Source: Galerina marginata
Taxonomy: Eukaryota; Basidiomycota; Agaricomycetes; Agaricales; Galerinaceae
Reading direction: 5' to 3'
Length of the DNA stretch: 64,000 nt
NCBI GenBank assembly: GCA_023014335.1
Contig: JAECYW010000021.1
Location: 620,001-684,000, forward strand
Shown here: positions 57,470 to 64,000 of the stretch, in pieces
Layout: each line of letters begins with the position of its first letter
Numbering within the stretch: position 1 is the stretch's first letter
Translations under genes and position numbers: made by a program
The notes under the pieces: generated by a model
The model's input: only the letters and a program-made list of their open reading frames with translations
What the model was told of the DNA's origin: nothing
Database searches by the model: none

Positions 57470-59413
57470 CTAGTTACAACTCAAGGCCACTGGTGATTCT
57501 TCAGTCTCACTAAGCTTGTCTTTTGATAGCAGGTTGCCTATCAACCCTTTCCCCACATCACCTTCATTGATATCAAACTTGTGGTCATCCCCTGCTTCAG
57601 GCTCCATCTTCAGGATCTTCCGTAATAGACGCTCGTCCAGGCGTTCCAAAATACCCTCATCAAGCTTTTTAGAATACTCGATTTCATCAAGCATCCTCTG
57701 GTGACGGGGAGAAATCTGAACATCTTCATGGGCTCGGGTCCCGAAAAGGCGGCCATGGAACGTCAATGCCAGATTTGAGACCTCCTACTAATTAAATCAG
57801 CCAGCCAATCAACCTAGAAAGCGGTTGGCGGAACATCTGACCGTTTTGACTGCAGGAAACCAGGACTTCCATGTAATGGCGTTGATGATGACGAGAGCTA
57901 AAATTAAGATCAACTCGCCTCGACGCTGATCCTGGCCCATTCTCCGCTCTTGGGCGCGTTTGGTCTTCCAAAGAACATGCGTTATCATCACAGCTGAGAG
58001 AACAAGATGATTACTGACTGGCTTTTCCCATATGCAGATATCTGATTTGTTATCAGAAGACCCGCTTACGATGAGATGACGTTCATCTGAACTAACAGAC
58101 TGGGGAAGAGAGAGAGAAAGGTCAATACCTGGAACCGTTAAACTGAATCGGGAAACTCACCACTACCGCCTGGATTAAGGAGAATGGGCCTCCGTGGGTC
58201 AATATCACACGGGGTTCTGACTTCTTAAGGTTGAATAGGTAGACCCTGCCGTGGTCACTGCCACCAACAATCGACATTCCCTTTTCACAGAACGTCACTG
58301 TTCTAATATGTCGCCGCACAGTCGGGACCTCGAAAAAGTGCGTTGCGGTAGAACGGCCGACTGGATACACTTCAAAACCTGTGCCAATATTGTCAATCAC
58401 AACATTCTTCCCAGCTTCATCAACACAAGCGCTGCCACTAAAAATCAAAGATTAACAATAATATCGACACCCCCCCCAAGAACAAGGGAACAAACATTGG
58501 GCTCTTGATGGATTTCGATTGTTTTACAGCTGATGTCTGCGAATCCCGGTATGACCTGGTTCCAGTTTGTGCTATTCAAGTTCGTCTTAAGATTCCAAAG
58601 GAAAAAATCTCACATTTCTCCTGTCTCAAGGCAATAGATCACGATGTCCTCGCCGCCGCTGAGGAAGTGTACTGAACGTGGAATTGCTTCAGTGTGCTCT
58701 ACACTCCATAATGCAGCCGACAAGATGCCTGACGGATGGTTAACCGTCGAATTTAGCAACAGAAAATATCGAGTTACCATTTTTCTCCAAATGAAACATT
58801 TTGACGGTGCCGTTGTGGCTTGTTGCTACCAAACGGTAGTGAGCGGCATCGAAGGCGAGAGCTTCCACGCTGCTTCCGAGGTTGAAAATCTGAGTATCAC
58901 AGGCTTCGACAACCTGGTTCTTTGATTGTAGATGTTAAAACGCAATCGGGGCGCCAATTGAAAACTGAAAACTGACTCTTCTGCGTTGGCGTCGATAGAC
59001 GACCAGTCGGCCTCTTCCCGTCCCAAAGCATAACAGCCCGTTTCCCGATAAATCGTCGGGTGCATGACACCAGATAAGGCAGGTAATTTGACCCCAATGC
59101 GCTCCAGGATCCGTAAGCGTCTCGCTCCATTTCAAACTCTTTAAATCCCAGATATAAACACATTCATCGTCGCCTGAATGAGTTGGTTAAAATCGGATTA
59201 TAATCTGCATGTCGTCTCACGACCCACCTCCACTCGCAAGAAGTTCGGCATCCCCAATAATAGCAAAGCAGTTGATAGGACCGCGATGTCCCTCAAGCCT
59301 GCCGCGCAGAAAATAACTCTACCAGGAAAGTCAACTTTGCAATGCACGCAATGAAGCAGAAGCAAAACCACATTTCTTGAGAAAATTGCTGTCAGGGCCT
59401 TTTGCACATACAT
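57470..59413 (-). pseudogene. WD40-repeat family relic C
   Basis: Block order as in A and B: start-side block 59413-59198 (FPGRVIFCAAGLRDIAVLST), GTGRGRL block 59135-58935, WD-like block 58448-58122, hydrophobic segment 57991-57809 (ELILILALVIINAITW, likely membrane helix near the C-terminus), C-terminal block 57766-57470 (RLLRKILKMEPE). Compared with A it lacks the 240-bp block at A 21267-21506, as does B. The middle is almost identical to B, whereas the two ends are closer to A. Reading frames are not continuous across the blocks, so it is probably not functional. Confidence 0.65.
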
Positions 59414-60512
59414 AACAAAGGTATAAGAGGTCAGCGATGTGTGGCGATGGTGTAGGGTAATGAAATCGATACCAGTGGCTAGGCATTTAAATATTCATGG
59501 GTGGTCGCTGCATTGGTGAGTCAGGCGAAGTCACACAGTTCACATACGAGATCTCTTGATCTTGGGAAGTGGGAAGATACTCTTACAGTGGTTTGCATGA
59601 ATAATTGCCGTGCCCTTTTTCCTGTGAACGCTCTGACAGCTGATGGTGCCTAGCGGCAGACCTCGGCTTCCCACAACCAAAAACCATCCGGTAGGCGTTT
59701 CGAAGGGAAAAAGAGAGATTTTAAGCACCAAAATTCTCTGATGAAGTCTCAGAAACGTAGCGAAAATTTTGGGCGGTCCCAGAACGGGAGAGGGGACGGA
59801 GGAAAGGTCGAGTTGGGCAGCCGGGAGGTCTCTGCCGCTGATGGCCTACACAAAGCCAAATAGTTGAAACGCGAAAATCACAAAATGATGCGGCAATTAT
59901 TCATGCAAACCACTGTAAGCGTTCATTCTTGACTCATTTTGTTCGTAATTTGGATCCCGAGAGCAATTAGTCAAGCGCGGAGCACTAACAAAAGAGGGAA
60001 TGAGAAAGCGTATGGGACCGTTTCGTAGTTGTCGCCGGTCCCGACAGCATCAATTGTAACACGGTTGGAATCCACAAACAGAGCGTCCAAGGGTGAGTTC
60101 AAGGAACTGAGCCACCGAGCCTGATCCTGGGACATTACTCACGCGATCGACTTTCCTGGGGAAGATCGGAAGAAACGGCAGACTCCTGAGAACGGTTTAC
60201 TCCTGAGAACGGTTTGTGTAAAAACAAAAGACATCGGGAGGAGCGAAGGAATGCGAACTTATCAATAGATTAAGCCTATTATTTATGTAATACCTTGAGC
60301 ACTGGCGCCTTTCTGACTCAGCCTGCGGTAAGCTCGATCGGGCTGTCGATTTTACCATTACTAATTCAGATGACTCTAGATCTGCCGCGATGGCATTCAG
60401 CACGGTGCTGGCGCCAACGGCAGGGCATATGGCGTCCAGTAAACAAAGTGCAAAGTGAGGGCAGGACGCCGTGCTTGTTAGAAACCGTTGAGTTGACCTG
60501 GGAAAAGATAAG
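59414..60512. other. Intergenic, no gene seen
   Basis: Short frames only. The word ctcctgagaacggttt is duplicated in tandem at about 60182 and 60201. Confidence 0.4.
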
Positions 60513-60585
60513 CGATCGGGTGCGGGATTGAACCGCAGACCTCCTGCAATATACGCCGGCGCTCTAACGACTGAGCTAACCGATC
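60513..60585 (-). tRNA. tRNA-like gene, apparent anticodon AUA, probably a pseudogene
   Basis: Read on the minus strand, 73 nt fold as a cloverleaf: acceptor GATCGGT with CCCGATC (six of seven pairs), D arm GCTC...GAGC, anticodon arm CCGGC-GTATATT-GCAGG, five-base variable loop, and a perfect T arm TGCGG-TTCAATC-CCGCA. A TTTT run follows within 10 nt (Pol III terminator). Odd points: a G-A mismatch in the anticodon stem, G at 32, U at 37 where a purine is normal, and an anticodon AUA (Tyr UAU codon), which fungi normally read with GUA from an intron-containing gene. It may be a decayed tRNA or a tRNA-derived repeat. The closest alternative is a mis-read anticodon arm. Confidence 0.6.
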
Positions 60586-61336
60586 TTAGATAAGATAGTA
60601 GATTTGATATCCAACAGTGCTGAGTGCTGCTGAGCGGCTGTGCTTGGAGTTCATCCTACCAGCGAGACTGTGCGGTATGTATAAGAGAACTAGCCCAGGG
60701 CTAGAAAGTACTCAGGCTTATAAATTTATAACCAGGCAATTTGAAACTTGAGATACTCAGTGCGTAATACGTACTGCCCTGAATCCAAATTGACGCTGGC
60801 GTCCTTCTTCCGACATGTGAAAAAAAGTGACTGTTTCCATCGTCTGGGCCGCTAAAGTTCTGAGCTATGGATCCACCGATCCATCCCTGCAATTCGCCTG
60901 CGCATGCAGGGACAGGCATGGGATCCGGCAGATTTCTTGGAGCCTGCAAACCAACCCTCGGAACAGCGCCTTCGCTGGTGTAAAGCTGTCAATAGCGCCA
61001 TTGTCAAGACTCAAGAATAATCTGAGGGTGTTTTCCTGGTGTAAGGGACGCTTGTCCTTGGCCTGACTCAAAAATCCATTCCTCAGCGACGCGCTTATTG
61101 GAACACGATCGGTGGTTCATGAATTCAGTGAATGTTCAAATAGCCAGCGGCTAGCTTTGGCTTATTTCAATTTCATCCCATCCACTCCTCGATATCCCAC
61201 TCACATCGCATTTTCATTTTACCTCGCTGATATTCTTGCCATTCTGCCCAGGGAAACCGGTTGAATTTCCATTTCAAAGTGAGTGGGCTACCATTTTCTT
61301 CCACTAGTTCATTCGTTGCTCACTTTATTATAGAAA
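60586..61336. other. Intergenic, no confident gene
   Basis: A minus-strand frame at 60701-60949 is open but unrecognised. The sequence before 61337 is CT-rich and fits a promoter and 5' UTR. Confidence 0.35.
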
Positions 61337-61826
61337 ATGGATAATCAATGCTACGAACTGGGCCGCTCATTAAACAGGACGCTCCTTTCTCGGAAGCTAC
61401 TGAAGATTGAAATGCAGGATGTGGAGACGATGCAGAGGAACGAAATGCAGAAGATTGTCGCTTTGATCGACAGTGGCAAAAACCTGTATTCAAAACTTCA
61501 AACTGAAGTTTTTGATATCTTATCAGAAACTGCCATTCCAGGTAAGTTGCGTGCTTTCTTCTTGAGGTATTTCCTTGACAATTTCTTGAGATACCTCTAT
61601 TAAGGTCGTGAAGAGGAAAGATGATCTTGATTACGCCGTCGATTTCCTTCGCGTTCTGCAGAAGTCGCTGGATAGATTGGTATGCGACACTGCTGAGGCC
61701 TACATGATGCACGCGCGTCTCTCTCTACGACTCGCAGAAATCTGTCACCGAGAGAAGGAGGAAGAGAACAAAATAGCTGAAATTCTTGCCAAAATGTCCA
61801 TGTTGTCCCCTCCAGTCGCTCAGTAG
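61337..61826 (+). CDS. Small helical protein, function unknown
   Basis: Exons 61337-61541 and 61591-61826 give 146 residues. The 49-nt intron starts gtaagt and ends at ttgag; this acceptor, not the more distal ttaag, keeps the frame open. The protein is almost entirely helix-forming and charged, with a coiled-coil-like C-terminal part (LSLRLAEICHREKEEENKIAEIL). No signal peptide or catalytic motif. The ATG at 61337 is in a good context (tagaaaatgg). Confidence 0.6.
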
Positions 61827-62350
61827 CATGCCCTTGGGTTTCTTGAATCTAAGTAAATCTTGGTTTAAAGTACTGGGTGTGTTATCTGCCCCGTAAAGCC
61901 CAAAATCCACGAGGTATTGCGGTGTTCTCCTGAATTCAAATTACGGTGGTTGTCTACTAATAAAACTTGCAGAGCTCTACCTATAAATATATGTTGAGAA
62001 CGAGAAGCATTTAAACTCAATCACAAACACTTTTTATAGGGCTGGTATCCTTACAGCATGAGTCGGGCGCAGGTTCATGTAGGATACTACCGTACTTGTG
62101 TGATACGTTTACATAGCTCTACTATTTTATCTCGGAGCAATGTGAAAATGATGTCCATTCCAAAAATTAGATTTCCAAGTTCATGATTACGGGCCGTGAA
62201 GGAAAAGCATCTGACCGGCTGCTTGGCTTGGCTTGTCCTGTACCCGCAGAAATAAATGAATGCAAAACAAGGATTTATTAACTTTCAAAATTATCAATTC
62301 TATGTATGTGTGATGCACAATGAATGTGATGCTGGAGAAATCATAACGGG
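61827..62350. other. Spacer between convergent genes
   Basis: 3' flanks of the plus-strand gene ending at 61826 and the minus-strand gene ending at 62351. AT-rich, no gene seen. Confidence 0.45.
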
Positions 62351-63984
62351 TCATAAAATGCAATCGTGTGTGGCGCGACAGTCCTTCTTTTCCGATGGCG
62401 GCGACTGTGAATTCTTTGCTGTAGGCGACCTCGACGACGGGTTCATCATCTCCGAAAGCTTGCCTCTCGAGGGCGGTGATATCGACCGAGTCGAATCAAC
62501 ATGCATCTTTTCATCCTTATGATTTGCCGGAGAAGGTGCTGAAGAAGCTGGTGAGAGGGTATCGATAGGCGGGAGGGCGATGGAGGTTGACACGCTGCTC
62601 GCGTGGGCCAGCGCATGTCTCGCGCCGACGGGTCGAGGATGAGGAGGAAAAACGGCAGAGTCAGGCAGAGACGGGTTAGGGGAGAATGGGCCTCCACGAG
62701 CTTCGCTGGGTGCGGAAAGGAATCGGAGAAGGGCGGGTCGAAGGAAGACGGCCACCGGAAGGTGAGGAGATTCTCCTCTTCATGATGTCCACTCTTGAGC
62801 GCTTGTTGTTGTTGGTCTTCAGGGCCCAGACTTAATGCGCGCTTCAGAGGTGTTGGCTGAACCGGAGGTGAAGCGTGGTTGGAGGACACAGAGTTGCGGT
62901 GCAGTGGAGATCGGGGAGAGGGGTCGCTGAGATGGGTGTGCGAAATGGTAGGTGAATGAGATGGGGCCTCCGGTCCAGAAGCCGAGTTAGCCCTATAGCC
63001 TATGGGAGCGTCAGCAACGCCTTCTTCGTAATCTTCATCAGCCGGTCTCGACGGCTGGCGAGGTGTGGCGCTCGTCGGTGATGGTTGAATCGACCGCGAC
63101 GATCCCGAATTCGAGCTGTTTTCTGGGATCAGCTGCGAATGATTTCTGCCATTCAGCACTTTCCTCCTCCTCTTATCGCCGTTGACCCTCTTTCGGCGCT
63201 CCTTCTTCGGCGCTGGCTCTTGCATGGAAGGTCTGGGACGGGAATTGAGGCGGTGGAAGAGGTTGGGGTAGTTGAAGAGGTGAGGCTTGCTGCTGCTGTG
63301 GTTGAGGATGGGGATGAATGTCCTCTCTATCTTTATGGCGACGATGACGGCCATCCTTCGCTTCGGGCAACATCGGTGTGATGTGAGGGCTTTCAGACGC
63401 TTTCGAGTTTCCGACGGCGATATGAGGTGGCATGTTACGCGCACGCATGCCTTCAAATGAAACGGGGTAGCTCCGGCTCTCCGTGCGCTCTATTTCATAC
63501 TCTCTCGAGTTTCGAGCGTCATGACGAGGGTCGTGTCGATGATGTACGGAAGGCTGGTGAGGGAGGAGGCGACACAGGACGGAATCCTGGGTGCGCAGAT
63601 GGTCCAGCGCCTGGCTTATTGTCCCTATATCGGGCCGCATGGCCAGCGCGAGGAGATGGTTCTATGTGCGCGAGGAGAGCGCGTAGGGTAGAAGGAGGAT
63701 TGAGGACCGCCGTGCTGCATGTATTCATTGGGGCCGTGTCTAGGACGATGGTCGTGTTCGCGATCCCAGTCGCGGTGGTCACCAGGAGGTGGCCGGACTC
63801 TGGGTCAGGGTGGCTTGGATCACGTCGGTGGTAAGTGCGGGGCGAACGTTGAGGTGGCACGGCACTGGGTTGAGCAGGACCCATGGGTTGACCAGCCTAA
63901 ATAGGATAGCCCTGGAAGGAACCGGGGGGGGAGACCGAGGACGACCATTCTGAGGACCCGGGGAAATAGAACGCGAATGGTCGC
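62351..63984 (-). CDS. Disordered Ser/Pro-rich protein, 5' part beyond the window
   Basis: A minus-strand gene entering from the right edge and ending with a stop at 62351-62353. One intron is clear: minus gtggccgtc... to cacccag (about 62707-62756, 50 nt); after it the frame ends NSQSPPSEKKDCRATHDCIL. Upstream frames contain KKERRKRVNGDKRRRKVLNG, a nuclear-localisation-like basic run, then long Ser/Pro/Thr-rich stretches and polyGln (QPQQQQ). Codon use and GC content are higher than in the neighbouring transposon-rich DNA, typical of a host gene. More than one intron is probable near 63170-63640, where two frames look coding. No folded domain is visible in the part present. Confidence 0.55.
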
Positions 63985-64000
63985 CACGGTTGTAATATAG

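Overview
The window looks like a transposon-rich accessory region of a filamentous basidiomycete (Agaricomycetes type). Evidence: spliced genes with introns of about 45-65 nt, no operons, a Plavaka/CACTA-type transposase relic, Ty1/copia and Ty3/gypsy scraps, degenerating copies of the WD40 family that is expanded in mushroom genomes, and a TET/JBP-like dioxygenase gene of the type known from Agaricomycetes. All assignments are by eye from motifs, splice signals and internal comparison; no search was run.

Layout. 1-5.4 kb: no supported gene, but a Mutator-like foldback element (3288-4121) with a 9-bp target duplication. 5.5-6.6 kb: spliced gene of unknown function. 6.9-7.3 kb: copia gag relic. 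8.7 kb: a TA-flanked MITE. 9.0-11.0 kb (minus): intact-looking nucleotidyltransferase-fold gene. 13.0-13.9 kb: Zn2Cys6 regulator. 14.8-19.3 kb: compound inverted repeat, with a gypsy RT scrap, an 864-bp palindrome and a second element with 482-bp terminal inverted repeats that carries spliced pieces of a host-like gene. 19.7-21.8 kb (minus): WD40 relic A. 22.7-28.3 kb: two decayed members of an unnamed family marked by a 'GMSSDES' core. 31.7-32.7 kb: a second 9-bp-TSD foldback element with a CACTA-like MITE nested in one arm. 33.3-35.4 kb (minus): WD40 relic B. 36.2-42.3 kb: three short spliced genes of unknown function, including the one intact GMSSDES-family gene. 43.5-45.4 kb (minus): internally deleted Plavaka-type transposase. 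46.0-48.4 kb (minus): GMSSDES relic in inverted orientation to the copy at 24-26 kb. 48.7-53.8 kb (minus): large JmjC/cupin-like gene with a 401-bp Mutator-like MITE just upstream. 54.8-55.1 kb: TA-flanked MITE. 55.8-57.4 kb: TET/JBP-like 2OG-Fe(II) dioxygenase gene. 57.5-59.4 kb (minus): WD40 relic C. 60.5 kb: odd tRNA-like gene. 61.3-61.8 kb: small helical protein gene. 62.4-64 kb (minus): partial gene for a disordered protein.

The genes do not form one pathway. The region reads as a zone where DNA transposons, their deletion derivatives and lineage-specific repeated families have accumulated. A TET/JBP-like and a JmjC-like oxygenase-fold gene lie in the same transposon-dense third of the window; any link to control of transposons is inference.
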